64,000 bases of DNA from Hygrocybe punicea (Eukaryota; Basidiomycota; Agaricomycetes; Agaricales; Hygrophoraceae). A model generated the notes under the pieces. It was not told where the DNA came from. It made no database searches and saw nothing but the letters and a program-made list of their open reading frames with translations. Positions 24,701 to 36,685 of this stretch are shown here, in pieces. The stretch's first letter is position 1. Every line of letters starts with the position of its first letter. The DNA is taken from NCBI GenBank assembly GCA_963556145.1, contig OY744469.1, positions 2,824,767 through 2,888,766 of the forward strand, in the 5' to 3' direction. The translations under genes were made by a program, and so were the position numbers.

Positions 24701-26119
24701 ATAACCAATTTTGAGATATGCAATATATTAGGCGGAAAGGGAACCGGCCTTGGTCTGGCGTTAGTGCGACAGATTGTTAAACTTAGTGGTGGACGGTTGG
24801 GAGTACGGTCTCAGGTTGAGAAGGGATCCACGTTTTGGGTTGAATTGCGTAAGTAACACTATAAGGAAGATATTTGCGACTGATCCATCATAGCTTTGGG
24901 TGTCGGACCAAAGACCACGGTGCCGCCGGCGTCCCCATTGTTCACAGAGGGACCCACATTCCTGGATAACCTAATAGCGACTCCCACAGTAATGAGCAAT
25001 AGTACGTTGACGGACTCAGGCCATAATGAGTTCCGAGCTGCCCAATTGTCTCCAATGATAACGCGGTCGTCTTCAGCACTTCATGGTCTCATGGAGCAAG
25101 GTGCGCGTGTTTTGAGCCTCGTAAATGAATTACAGATTTAGGCTGACCAGCATCATCTTACAGGAGGTCGGGTGGAACTGGTTTTACCTGGTTATGACTC
25201 ACACTCGTCAATTCCGACACGGACACTTGGAGATCTGTCAACAGGAATACATCACGTATCTCCGTCATCTACTTCTCTGGAAGGACTGCCAGTGACTCTT
25301 GAACAACGGAATCTTGAAGACGATTTCTTTTCCAGTACGGCGGGGTCCCAAGTAGTTTCTCGACCCAATTATATACTTCTGCCTCACAGAAGTTCCTCTT
25401 TTCCCGTATCAACCTCCAATCATGCCCCTTTGCACTCTTCGTCAACTAGCGTTCACTATAACTGTAGCGACTCCTCGCGTGCCAACCCACCCGCGCAGCT
25501 CAACGCTGGTCTTAAGGTCTTGGTTGTGGATGATGACCAGTTGACACGTACGCTCATGAAACGTATGCTCACGCGAATGGGATGTAGAGTCACCACTGCT
25601 GAAAATGGGGAAATGGCGTTGGAAATGATATTAGCAGAACCCGGACGGACACCTTCGAGTCTTGGTTCTGCACCCGCTGGACCTATTTTAGAGCAAACCC
25701 CATCTTCACCCAGCGATGAGGGGAAGTATGCGGTCGTGTTCTTGGATAACCAGATGCCAATCATGTCTGGCTTGAAGACCGTCGCGAAGTTGCGCGAGCT
25801 CGGAAGACGAGACTTTGTTGTCGGTGTGACTGGTGAGAGTGTTCGGTCATCGAGCAGTCCTCTCGTTCCTCCTGACGTGAACGAATTTGAGGGAATGCGT
25901 TGTTAACAGATCAGAAGGCATATTTGGAAGCTGGAGTTGATCAGTGTGTATCGGCTTTTTATAAGACGACGCTGCTAACACGTTGAACTGCTAAATAGTG
26001 TCTTGACGAAACCCGTTCTGGAACGGAATTTAAGGAGCGTGTTGGAGCTTGCGGGCGAGCGGCAAAGACAGCCTTCCCCGTCGTCGAAGATCCTCGGAGA
26101 GGTTTTGGCAATAGAATAG
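21711..26119 (+). CDS. Hybrid sensor histidine kinase with N-terminal multi-TM region and C-terminal receiver
   Basis: Starts [18 protein letters not shown] at 21711 with about 190 disordered residues. A membrane region of several exons follows, including [28 protein letters not shown] and [18 protein letters not shown] coiled linker ([16 protein letters not shown]) leads to the H-box region RVPLNTA with [16 protein letters not shown] and VLNDVLDFNRMDSGK. The HATPase domain has the N-box [21 protein letters not shown]1 VTDTGYGI and G2 [16 protein letters not shown] receiver domain follows: [20 protein letters not shown] and the phospho-acceptor aspartate in [13 protein letters not shown]. The final exon has [17 protein letters not shown] and stops at 26117-26119. 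Role: osmotic, redox or other stress input to a phosphorelay. The exon junction just after the putative phospho-acceptor histidine (CAT 23455-23457) does not splice canonically in my reading, so that part of the model is uncertain. Confidence 0.8.
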
Positions 26120-26283
26120 AAGTGTCTGTGTAATGAAGTACGCATTGACAGTGATACAAATGCTATTCAATTGTCACTCATTTGCAACATACCGAAAGCT
26201 TTCAGATTCAAAGCAGCAATGTTGACTAGCAGACTAACTGTAAATTGGTTCTGAGCATACAATGTACAGTACGATAGACATTA

Positions 26284-26980
26284 TCATTTCTGTCCAATAC
26301 AATGTTTAAAACAGATCTTATGAAGTAAAAAAGCACATACCAGGATAATACCGTCGAATCGCTGCTTGAACCAGGACATCGTATCGTCCTTCTTAACCCG
26401 GTGTGAGAACCCAATTCTCGACTTCTGCTGCTTCCGTCGTGCGACGCGCGCACCTGGTCGTCCCATCACCACATAGAAATCCATTCCAAAGATACCGATA
26501 GTTGGGTCATATCGCGCCCCGAGATCGATATGCTCCTGGATTCCGAAACCAAAGTTGCCCGTTTCTGAAAAATTCTTGCGCCGCAGCTCGTATTCCTTGA
26601 CTTTCAGACCACGCTCCAGAATCTCCTCAGCTTTGGGACCGCGGATTGTGACGTGGACAGCAATTTTTTCGTTACGACGGATACCGAACGTGCGGATGGT
26701 GAAGCGGGCCTTGGAAGTAACTGGTGTTTGGCCGGTGAGTTGTTCCAGAACCTTAGATGCTCGTGTCAAGCGATCACCGGATTCTCCAACAGAGATGTCT
26801 GGGGGAGGAGGACAGGTTGTTAATATCTGGGGGAAAGCCACAGAGGGGCAAATGTACTTATGACCAGCTTGTCGATCTTTAGCTCCTTCATGGGGTTTGT
26901 GGGAGTTGTTTTCTGCTCGGCCTACCAACATATTATTTAAGATGTGTGATTGCACAGTCGTTTTGGAAATCACTGACCAT
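26284..26980 (-). CDS. rpl11: 60S ribosomal protein L11 (uL5)
   Basis: The ATG at 26978-26980 is followed at once by an intron (26977 downward), and the second exon begins [21 protein letters not shown]. Another intron precedes [20 protein letters not shown]. The main exon carries [58 protein letters not shown] and [19 protein letters not shown] last intron leaves only Lys and the stop (26284-26289). This is near-universal uL5 sequence of about 173 residues. It binds 5S rRNA in the central protuberance of the 60S subunit. Placing the first intron directly after the start codon is common in fungal ribosomal genes. Shares a 291-bp divergent promoter with vps25. Confidence 0.95.
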
Positions 26981-27271
26981 TGCGTTCGTCGTCTTGTCCT
27001 TGCGCTCGACTTGGGATTTTGGATTGTCTTGCAAGTTGTGGCTGAAACTTTAATTTGCTGTGGCTCGGCATTTGCCGTTGTAGTATCGTAGAATTTGTAG
27101 CTTTCAAGTTTCCAGTCAAGCTTCAAAGCTTCAAATTTCAAAGCTTCCAAGTCTAATGACGAACCTGTACTGATACTGCGAGATAAAGGAAAGTCCAGTA
27201 TATTTGAGTTGAAGACAGTCTGTTGCCGTCTCAGCGTTAATATCCACGGGAGGAATCGGAGTTTGACCTCG
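26981..27271. promoter_or_regulatory. Bidirectional promoter of rpl11 and vps25
   Basis: 291 bp between the two start codons. The segment includes a repeated AGCTTCAAA/GCTTC motif (about 27110-27150). No canonical TATA box is evident. Regulation cannot be read further. Confidence 0.45.
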
Positions 27272-28060
27272 ATGGCTCTCTCGACATTCACGACAGCGAC
27301 AGGTTAGTATATTCACTAGCACTTAGCCTCTTTAACATGAGCTGTTCACCCACAGGATTTCTGTTGCCATCGATCCATTCGGCGCCTCCTTTTTTCACGT
27401 CAGTTTCATCTTCTGGGATACTGACCGGCACAGCTCAAATCGTCCTAGACAGCAACCCAACCAAGAAACTCAAGCTATCGTTACAGAGCAATGGATTCGG
27501 CTCATTCTTGCGTATGGCAGATATCGAAAGCTTTTCATATTGCGAATCGAGGATACTGAAACTACTGGTGGCGAATGGGACGAGGTCTTGCGGAACCCGC
27601 GAATAAATCGTACCCTTATATTCTGGTTCTAGGTGCACTCGTATCCTAAATAACCTTTGACGACAGGGCGACTTTTACCTTCGCATCTGTCGACACTGCT
27701 TGTATCGATGGTGTCCACTAATGTTGCCACCTATGAACCATCGAAACAGACACGTTCAGTTCTGCTCTACTGGCGTTTACCAGAAGAATGGGCCGAAGTT
27801 TTACATGCATGGGTATGCCATTATTTTAATGCAAGAGTTCTTGTCGTTCAAGTTGAATCCAGGCTGCATCGACGGGACAAATGAACACTATCTTGACATT
27901 TTACGAAATTATAGAACCCCCATTGCAATCGCCACTGTCTGGCATTCCATTGGCACTCCTTCGTAAAGCCATCAACGTCCTTACCAAGACGGGTCGTGCC
28001 CAAATCATCGGTGTTGCTGAGGGGGAAGGCGTCAGATTACTTCCTGGAACAAGGAAATGA
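27272..28060 (+). CDS. vps25: ESCRT-II subunit Vps25
   Basis: Start [10 protein letters not shown] at 27272; an intron; then [15 protein letters not shown]; an intron; then [40 protein letters not shown] and RNPRINR. The next exon gives [20 protein letters not shown] and [18 protein letters not shown]. The last has [20 protein letters not shown] and [20 protein letters not shown], ending GTRK at 28058-28060. The N-terminal PPF(F) and two winged-helix domains ending with a GVRF-like motif (here GVRLLP) define Vps25. In ESCRT-II it binds Vps22/Vps36 and nucleates ESCRT-III (Vps20) on endosomes. Length (about 190 aa) is normal and four introns all keep frame. Confidence 0.92.
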
Positions 28061-28433
28061 TATTTGCCAGGAAGCTTCGGGAGTACTAATCTCCCGAGCT
28101 TTCGTATACTTGTTGGTTCGGTGTTCGACGCTCGACGACCAGCCCTTTACCAATACCCTTATATTCTTGAGCAAGAACCTGCCTGCATTGTACGTTGAGC
28201 CTCAACATTCAAGGCACTCTGATCGGCAGACAACGGACGATATCATTAGAGGGTTGGAAGTTGTATGTATTGTGAAACCGCATCTTTCTCCCCGAAGGCC
28301 ATCTCAGGCGTCCAGCCATGGCAAACACAGAAGCTCAGCAACAACCACAGAGCAAGTGAGATAAGAAACGGCTCGTATCGCGAATGCATTTTCACCAAGG
28401 ACAATGCGATGATAACAACTCAGTCATTCACTT

Positions 28434-30082
28434 TCATCCCCTAAAAATGCCATAATACTCATCCGTGCCGTGGTCTATGCCATGCGGATCTTTAGTGTCA
28501 GCCTACAATAAACAGGAAGTTGCAAAGACATACCCTTCGCTTAGTCGGGCCTTCTTCCACAGAATCATCCCCAGGGTCCACCTCAAAGTCGCTTTCTGGT
28601 TCTGTAGGCTTGGCTTTACTCCGAGTGCTACCCGACGAGACGGCTTGCTGGAACGATTGTACATCCTCTACAATGGATAGAGAAGTCATCAGTAATATAA
28701 AAGAACAGCTCACCCATGCGTGTCGCCTACCTAATTCTTGTGCTAATTCTCGGTTCTCCTTGATAACTTTGGCTTGTTGAAGGGTGAAGCGCCCGGTCAT
28801 CCCCAGTTCAGAAAGGATCTCTTTCAGCCGTTTTATTTGTTGTGATGATTTCTCGAGGTCTTGGAACTCTTTAATCCATACTTTACGCACTCCACAGGCG
28901 GAGACAAGTGACTGGGGCTGTGAACCAGAAGTGAAACTTGAAGAGTTGGGGACGAACCTTAAGGCGCGTAATTGTTTTCTCGTCTTTGGATAACTCGACG
29001 GCCTTTCTCCGCTTCTTCGGATTTCCTTCGCGGTTCTTTGATTCCTGGGGTCATCGCAGGTCAAAGGACGGAGGTCCAGACTGGAGAAAACCAGCCACCT
29101 TATCTTTACTCTTTGACTTTTTATTTCTCTTCGGTGGATCGTCATTGAGAATGGACAACTCAGACTCGCTTGCCTGGGCATTGCAAATAAGTCTTTGCAA
29201 GTAGAGGTTGATACATGTTTCTTACTTCTGCCTTTTTGGATTGCAGAGCGACAGCATCGACAACCGGTTGATGAGAAGTATTGTTTCTGGTCTCGTCCTC
29301 GACATCAGATGGCGACGTGGTCTTCCGATGCTTCGTCTGTACCAAGTGCGAATCGTGATTGTTTGCCTGCGCCACCGTTGTGATCAGATCTAAGCTTAGC
29401 AGCTCTCCAAAGATTACCTTGGGAGATTCACCGTCGTTTTCAGATTCATGTTGTAGTTCCGCAGTGGGGGTAGAAATTGATGCGGGATTTCCATCCGTTA
29501 CTTGTACTTCCACTTCTACATCCGAAGATTGAATTGTAGCCTGAATAAATATATTTGAGAACGCAGACTAAACCCAAGCAGAAAACAATCTACAGATGAT
29601 TTAAATCGTTTCAGAGGCTTGTTGGCACTATTTGTCGGCTTCGACTTCTTGGTTTGAGTTGTCTTGACGGTCTTTGCTTGCTCTAAGTTGTCTCTCGCAT
29701 CAGACTTGCGTTTCTTGGTATTATTGCTACTACTTTGTTCATCGTGGTGGACGTTATCCTCCCGCTATAGCTCGACTTGTTGAGTTTTGTACAAAAGAAC
29801 ATTTGCCGAGTCAACGTACCGATACTTCATCACTGGCAGCCTTTTTCAACGCATTTTTATAATCTTTCCCATCCAGAGTGCCGGACTCCAAAGCAAACAA
29901 CCTCTCTACTTCCGCGCGGATTATCCGGGGAGTCAGGGAGCTGCGAATATTAACCGATCTAAACGTTCAACCACAACAAAAATGAAGGAACCTTTAAAAA
30001 ACCTCAGTTGTCCCCTTTTCTTGCCATCTCTAACGATCCTCCGTGTTGCGTCCTCGAGTTCAGATAGTTCCGGGATCGGCAT
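28434..30082 (-). CDS. HIRIP3/DEK-C-like nuclear protein
   Basis: Proposed start at 30082, MPIPELSELEDATRRIVRDG. After an intron comes SLTPRIIRAEVERLFALE with GTLDGKDYKNALKKA, which resembles the DEK C-terminal-like helical fold found at the N-terminus of HIRIP3-type proteins. The middle is long, Lys/Glu/Ser-rich and disordered (for example NTKKRKSDARDNLEQAKTVK). The C-terminal block FQDLEKSSQQIKRLKEIL, LSELGMTGRFTLQQAKVIKE, preceded by ACGVRKVW, is strongly conserved in fungal homologues I recall. The acidic end has ESDFEVDPGDDSVEE, and a small last exon stops at 28434. Predicted nuclear and possibly histone or chromatin binding, by analogy only. About seven introns. Homology naming is moderate, gene existence firm. 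Confidence 0.6.
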
Positions 30083-30563
30083 CAGTATACAAGTGAATCC
30101 AGGACGCAAGGTTAATAAATTCGTCGATTCGCGATACTCTGCTGCTACCAAAAGGTTTGTTCGTTGAACATGCGAACTTGAAGCTTCACAACGAAAACTA
30201 ACTTACAAGTCGGATCGGATTGGATGAAATTCACTGGCAAGTTGATGCCGCGACTGTTTATGTACTTTTGTGTACGCGTCGTCAGTTCTGACTTCGTCCG
30301 AGTCTCTGCTCAGGCTGGTCGTGGTCCTGTAACTGCTGTTTTTGCCACCAAGGATCAAGAAAGTCTACCCGCAAACACTCACTTTTGGGGCCGAAGCTCT
30401 CCTCATGGCCAAATCTGTCGCATTTTTTTTCAGGAGCTGGCAACTTTCGATGGTACTCAAAGATACTTTGGCATTCGGCGCCAGTGTTTTGTTACTTTTG
30501 TAATGTGATCCATTTATGTGTTAACCAACGACGGTGAATGTTTGAGCATTTCTAAATACACAT
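30083..30563. other. Intergenic or leader region
   Basis: Between the HIRIP3-like gene start and the BTB gene 3' end, both on the minus strand. A plus ORF at 30224-30508 has no recognisable family. Part of this may be the 5' leader of the minus gene. Confidence 0.35.
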
Positions 30564-31734
30564 TCACTCCAGATCCTGTACTTGTGGATGTTTTTTTCGG
30601 AAGGTGCCCTCTGTCACTTCGCCGTCACTCTGGGACGAACATAACGTTGTCATGACTGTCCCAGAGTTCACCTGTGGGTCGGGTTAGAACTGAATGTCAG
30701 GCACAATCTGTACAGGAGTTAATCATGAATAGGACGGCCGGGGAATGCGGATGGCTTACCGGAGAGAGGGATTTCTCGACTTCCATAGCGAGCAACACCC
30801 TAAAAGCATACAGATCTTCTGAAACTTTCTTTCTCGTGGTCTTGGAGCAGCTAGCGCAGGCGTTGGTCTCCGCAATAGCACTGTCCATCAGGTCCTTCCT
30901 CATCACAGTTTCCACACAAGGACACTCTGCCAATGCATACCCAACTTCCCGCATGAAGTTTAACCAGAACGCGGCAGCGAGCCGCATACGCATTCCCGCT
31001 ATCGCAATGGACTTGCCGCGTGCACTGCATTCAAGACACGAGAAGTGGAACCACGCATAGTCGTCCTGCGTGATCCAATGATAAGTTGTTGTGACCAATT
31101 TTGCGGCCCGTCCGCACTGGAAGTGGTAGTCGAGCAGTCGCTGGAGTGTCCCAGCGGAGATGTGGTCCAGGTCCGAGATATACGAGCGCGTGGAAACTGG
31201 AGAACGCAGGGTGTGGCGGGCAGCGAGCATGGCCTCGCGGGACAGCCTGTAGCGACAGGCAATGGCGAACACGCGCAGAGGTTCTTGTTCCAGGAAGCGC
31301 GGGGCGATGAGCGCGTGTGCCGCACTCTGCACGACGCCGGTCATGTCATATTTTGTCGCGGCCTCCAAGACGTCCAGGACGTCGGTCAGCATACCGAAGG
31401 GCGAGTCAAAGTTCCATGCGGGGTAGCAGAGCATCAGCAGTTTCTCGATGGTGGTGCTGGACTCTGTGATCGGGATCACGGGACGACCGTCCTTTGTCTC
31501 GCCTACTTCAGTAGCCTCTGTTGGCTGCGGGAGCGCGAACATGTCACGGAAGAACGGCGAGGCGATGGAGAGGAAGATCTTCAGGACATGAAAATACACG
31601 CTGTCGGAAGAGCGTAGTATAACATCGAGATCTGCACGCGAAATGTCGAATGGTGGGTAGACATCGGCATGGGGAGTTATCCCAACCCTAAATGTGAATT
31701 GAGACGCAGGAGTGGTTGTAGTGGACGTCGACAT
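30564..31734 (-). CDS. BTB/POZ-domain protein 1
   Basis: Start MSTSTTTTPASQFTFRVG at 31734. A BTB fold follows: DLDVILRSSDSVYFHVLKI, FLSIASPFFRDMFALPQP, then VIPITESSTTIEKLLMLCYP and VLEAATKYDMTGVVQSAAHA. A C-terminal helical region has LRVFAIACRYRLSREAM and two CxxC-like pairs (FSCLEC, CASCSK). An intron with a strong donor (gtaagc), a CTAAC branch site and cacag acceptor near 30671-30770 moves the end to a TGA at 30564-30566; without splicing the ORF would stop at 30697. The family is greatly expanded in Agaricomycetes; members may act as Cul3 adaptors, but this is not shown. Two related genes lie at 61.7 and 63.4 kb. Confidence 0.8.
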
Positions 31735-32082
31735 TGTTGAGTGGAGAAAGCATGTTAGTCAAAGACGACTTCATGACTGGTCCCGTGACCCCGACAAAGT
31801 AACTTTGATGTTGCTACGATACTTGGAACACTACAAAAAAGAACAAGAAATAAAAGTGCAACTAGACGAGTTCGCTAACTTACGGTCACGACTGTACTAA
31901 CATCCTCCAAACTTGAACCTCGTTTCGCGCGCGTTACTTTACAAGGTTGGCGAAATCGAAGGTGTGCGGTCATAAATATACCGTAAAGTTATAAGGATGC
32001 CACACGTAATTACTTGATGTCTAAATAATAATATGAAGCCGACTACATCAGATTACTGGTACAATGATGACACAAATAAAGG
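31735..32082. other. Intergenic region
   Basis: Between the BTB gene start and the 3' end of the next minus-strand gene. AT-rich, no ORF or repeat of note. Confidence 0.4.
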
Positions 32083-32947
32083 CTAAGCATCCGAATATCT
32101 AGGACGCTTTAGTAACTTCGGGGGTGGGTCCTTGAAATTTCCAAACAATCTCTGGAATTCTCGGTGCATGACTGAAGAGTCGTCCTCGTCTTCGCTGGGG
32201 GCTAACCAGCTTACCGGACGTTTCTGGCCAAGTTCGAACGTCACCTCGAAGGCATGCAATGCTTGACTGCTCTTCTTCTTCAGATCCAGGGTAGCTGCGG
32301 CGAGTTTGGCATTCCTGTGGGTTGGTGGCACTCAGTGAATTGGGAGAGCCTAACACGGATAACTCACTGGCCTAAGAGATGCCGATATTTGGACTCTAAC
32401 ACGCCGTACTTGGCTTGCACACGTTCTACTAGACCTGCTTTTTGTTCCAACTCAAGCCTAACGTTCCGTTCCTCCTTTGCATGGAACTCGGAGGCGGCAA
32501 TATGGCTCTCGCATTTTTCGACGAGCTTGCTATTGTCTTTTTCGAGGGATCTGACTTGTGCTTCAAGCTTCGTGATCTGCCTCTTGAACTCGGTGTGCAG
32601 ACTCGTGTCAAGATACAGTTTGCGGACTGCTGGGATGAGGTACTGGTGGTATTTTACGGGCACATACGCTGTGTTGGGCAAAACTGCGACAAACTTTGTT
32701 AACTGTGGGCGAAGAGTGCCGGTGGAACAACTGACCGGTGTCGAACGACGCGCGACAGACTGGGCAGGAGGACTTTATCAGGTCTTCACCGGAACTGATA
32801 TGGTTTGTCAAGCATTTCGCGCAATGAACATGGCCTTGTGCACTGGTCTTGGGATTCCGTTGTCAGAATATGCGTTGGAGACTCACCGCAGGGGATGGAG
32901 ACAGGTTTTGTGAGCGGATCGAGACAAATCCCGCAATTTGCAGCCAT
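32083..32947 (-). CDS. RING-finger coiled-coil protein 2
   Basis: Start MAANCGICLDPLTKPVSIPC at 32947. An intron then joins GHVHCAKCLTNHISSGED and SSCPVCRASFDTG, giving a C3HC4 RING (CxxC, CGHxHCxxC, CPVC). A further exon includes NTAYVPVKYHQYLIPAVRK. A coiled coil follows (TEFKRQITKLEAQVRSLE, LVEKCESHIAASEFHAKEE). A final exon has NAKLAAATLDLKKKSSQAL and ends PRYSDA at 32083. Three introns. Same architecture as the gene at 20229-21570, but sequences are quite different outside the RING. Head-to-head with the She3-like gene, 227 bp apart. Putative E3 ligase; substrate unknown. Confidence 0.78.
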
Positions 32948-33174
32948 GGTCGCGGTTGGAGCGTTAGCCGCCACAGTCGTGTCGCGAGCCAAACAAGGCC
33001 ACAAACAAAGGAAATTTCGCTCTGCGTCGCAACCGTCCAACTTGAACGTTCACCTGCAACCAGCTCACCAAAAGCTGCCGATGCTCATGTTGGAGCCTTG
33101 CAACCGACCCTACCCACCGTTGCTCGCCGTCTAGTTTTCCCTGTTCCAGCCGTCCTTGACGTTCTGCTCTGTGA

Positions 33175-34960
33175 ATGTCTCTTTCCAATTCGTTCTCCTC
33201 GCCATCGCTGTCGTCCCGTCCCTTGTCCAGGCCTTCTTCGCGAACTTCTCTTCGCTCTGCGCGTCCAGCCAGTCCTTCAATTAATTTGGACGGCTCAGGT
33301 GCGTTTTTTTTTCATCTCCCCTTCGGCTCTCTCACAACCCGCTCTTTAATTAGTTGCTGTTAGAAATCAAATGTCCACCCTGAAACACAACATAAGACAA
33401 CAGCAAGCCCAACTACACAATCTAGAAAATATAATCTTGCGTGGGCCGCGTCCATTACCGCCCGGGATGATGTCCTCCCCCCCCCGCTCCCCAGAATTCC
33501 CTGACGTCACTCCGCCGCCCCCACAGCAGCAGCCCCACCCCGCGCCTACCCCTTCTACAAAGGTCCAGCGCCGCACCAGCTTCGATATTCTCCACCATCT
33601 TGCTGGTCCCGATTCCAACCTACCTCTCCCCCGCCGCGATGCCACAGCAACCCCGTCCATGAAACAAGATGGCGGCATCCCTGAGGGCATTCCCATCGAC
33701 TTTGGCGCCGGCGCTGTGAGCCCGGCGTCGTACAAGCGCATGTCCAGCCCCACGCGCACACTCAGCCGTACGTTTCCCTCCGCCCCTCCTCCGCCTCTGT
33801 TATCCCTCGCCTCATATGTCTCCGCGGCACAGGTATCCCCGTCGCCGCAGTAGGTGTGTTCCGTCTCTCGTCTATCCGCCCCTGGTTGCACTTTGGTTAA
33901 TTGAATGTTCCTGACAGGCAATGCACGGGCGCTTGCCGATGAGGGTCAGCCCGCGGTACAGCGCCCATCCAAGTCCCCTGTGTCGCCTGCCAGTGCAGAC
34001 TCGGATGTCGCGCAGGGCCTCCTCGGCGCGTCTACTTCGTCATTACAGCCTCCTTCGTCGCCCAACCGCCGTGCGTCCCTCACTCCTGGTGGTACGACCA
34101 AGGTCCTCGCCGATCTCCAGACAGGTGTCATTAATGCGCGAAACGCTCTCGAGAATACCAAGGCTCAGCTGCGATTGTCGCAGCGAAGCGTCGCACAACT
34201 CACGCGCCAGACGGAGGATTTGAAGGAGGGCCGTGACCGGCTGCGGCTCGAGAACGAAGGCCTCAATAACGTCGTTGCGCGAAAGGAGCGGCTGTTGCAG
34301 GAAGTGCGTGTCCGCCCACTCATCCGTCCCCGTTTTAGTTGATCGTTTCTGACAGGTCCTTGACCGTGCGCGGAAAGCCGAGTCTGAGGCAGCGTCAGTA
34401 AAGGCCCTGCTGAAGGCGGAAACGACTTCCTCAAAAAAGTCAATTCGCGAGATGGAAGCTGCCCTCTCGGAATCTTCCGCACTCTCTCAAAAGAGCGAAC
34501 GAGAGTATATCACTCTACGGGATAGCATAAAGGGGATGGTAGAGGACTGGAAGTCGGACACCGAGACACTGCGCGAGGAGATGCGGAAGCGGGAAGAACG
34601 GTGGCGGAAGGAGGCGGAGCTGGTCGGGCAGAAGTACCGGAAGCTGGTGGAGGAGGTCAAGGTGGCCGAGGAGGAACGCGGGACCGTGAACGCTCTGACA
34701 GCTCGGGACAAGAAGCTTTCGCAGGAAATCGAGGATGGTTTCCGGGAAGCGATTGATCGCTTGAAGGCGGAGGTGGAGAAGTCGTCCCGTGAGAGTGGCG
34801 AGGCGGGAGAAACAGCCAAGTGAGACCCTTTTTCCAATATGACTGATGTTTATGTCACTGATATGCTACTTACAGTGCTTTGGCTAGCGAATTGGCTCGG
34901 CTTCGCCGGCTGTTGCAAGCTGCGGGCCGCCCACCACCTCTCGAAGCTACTCCGTCGTGA
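33175..34960 (+). CDS. Coiled-coil protein, She3-like annotation
   Basis: Start MSLSNSFSSPSLSSRPLS at 33175. The first 250 residues are Ser/Pro-rich with a short helix MSTLKHNIRQQQAQLHNLE. From about residue 260 on it is coiled coil: GVINARNALENTKAQLRLS, DLKEGRDRLRLENEGLNNV, ALLKAETTSSKKSIREME, LREEMRKREERWRKEAEL. After a last intron it closes with LASELARLRRLLQAAGRPP and stops at 34958-34960. Homologues in basidiomycetes are often labelled 'SWI5-dependent HO expression protein 3' because of this coiled coil. That label is weak evidence for mRNA transport. Four introns. Function open. Confidence 0.65.
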
Positions 34961-35256
34961 GACCGCGGCACGAGAGTTGATGTTTACATTCCTGAACGGC
35001 TGCTGTTCCGTATGCTATTCGTATCCTGCATATCCCTGCATATCCCTCTGCACATTGCATTAGATTCACATACATACCCTCTAGTTAAATCGCTCCTTTC
35101 ATGTATCATTTATCACAGTGGAACTTGGCATTATGCGTATTGTCTGGCATTTGATTTGATAACGGATATAGCGTAAACGGTAGTGATAATATCCGTTTCG
35201 AATAAAATGCCGGTGTGCTTCAAGTCCTTCATCCATCGCCCATCCTCACTACCGCT

Positions 35257-36685
35257 ATGACGGTCATCACCACTCCCATCACTGAGCTCTTCAAGATTAA
35301 ACATCCTATCCTACTCGCTGGTCAGTGCAGCCAACTTCTCTCGTGTGCCAAACGAGACCTGAGTCTCCCATGTTTACCACAGGCATGAATGTCGCAGCTG
35401 GGCCGGAACTCGCGGCTGCAGTCACCAACGCCGGTGGGCTGCGACTTTCCTTTGCGCTGCCAGCACTTGGCCTAACACGTTCACTTCTGCAGGCGGACTC
35501 GGCGTGATCGGGGGTGTCGGGTATACACCCAAGATCCTTCGCCAGCAGGTGCGTTCGGCTTCGATTCGTCGCAGGGCTCTACTGCATCAAATTTTAAACG
35601 TAGATCCAAGCTGTCAAAAAGGATCTCAGGGACAAGAATGCGCCTTTCGGCGTTGATCTCCTCATCCCTCAAGTGGGTGGCGGGGCCCGTAGGACCAACG
35701 TCAGTACCTTCCGCTCACTGAGTCGCATTGTTATTTTATTTTTAACGATTTCATTCTCATCGACAACCCGCTGCAGTACGATTACACCAAGGGCCAGCTC
35801 CCCGAGCTGATTGACGTCATTATCGAAGAGAAGGTCACGCTCTTCGTCTGCGCTATCGGCGTGCCCCCAAAGGATGTCGTCGAGAAACTGCACAATGCAG
35901 GTATCCCTGTCATGAACGTGCGTATATCCTCTTCACAGTCAATATGCGAATAGGCGGGCCCACCCAAAAAAATAATAACCTTGTTTGCAGATGGTTGGGC
36001 ACCCTAAACACGTTCCCAAGGCGCTCGCTGCTGGCGCAGACCTCATCTGTGCCCAGGGTGGCGAAGCTGGCGGCCACACCGGCGACATTCCGTCCTCCAT
36101 ACTCATTCCTGCATGTGTCGATGCCGTGCGAGGACACAAGTCCCCCCTCACTGGTCAGCCAGTCTACGTCATTGGCGCAGGCGCGGTGTACGATGGCCGG
36201 GGGCTGGCTGCAAACTTGATGTGGGGCGCAGAAGCGGTGTGGGTGGGCACACGGTTTGTCGCTTCGGTCGAGGCCAGCGCGCCGAAGACGCACAAGGATA
36301 TGATTCTGTCTGCAGGGTACGAAGATGCGATTACAACACTTATCTATACCGGCCGACCGTTGAGAGTGCGGAGAACGCCATATGTGTTGAATTGGTGGGT
36401 GTCTGTTTTTGCGAGACTTTTGCAATCAGGCTGATATGCCGATGAAGGGAGACGAATCGGCAAGCGGAGATTAAGGAGCTCACCTCCAAGGGCATCGTTC
36501 CCGTGGAACATGAACTCGAACGGCACCCAGAAAAATCACTCGAAGCCAGGTCTTGGCTGATGGGACGCGTTTCAGCTATGATTCACGATATTTTGCCCGC
36601 AAAAGTCATAATTGACAGCATGGTCGAAGACGCCAGCAAGCTGTTGCTGCGTGGCGGATCGCTGGTCACCAAGCCAAAGTTGTGA
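35257..36685 (+). CDS. Nitronate monooxygenase (2-nitropropane dioxygenase family)
   Basis: Start MTVITTPITELFKIKHPILL at 35257, then GMNVAAGPELAAAVTNAGGL, GVIGGVGYTPKILRQQ and FGVDLLIPQVGGGARRTN. The next exon gives VTLFVCAIGVPPKDVVEKL. After MVGHPKHVPKALAAGADL come AQGGEAGGHTGDIPSS (conserved glycine-rich FMN loop with histidine), VIGAGAVYDGRGLAANLM, GAEAVWVGTRFVASVEA. The stop is at 36683-36685. The TIM-barrel FMN enzyme oxidises nitronates to carbonyl plus nitrite without metal. Six short introns; length of about 370 residues is normal. Possible role in detoxifying 3-nitropropionate, as in other fungi. Looks intact. Confidence 0.88.

Noticed and set aside
32500..32913. 219-aa plus ORF 32254-32913
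   Set aside because: Antisense to the RING-coiled-coil gene, which has the real domain and splice logic.
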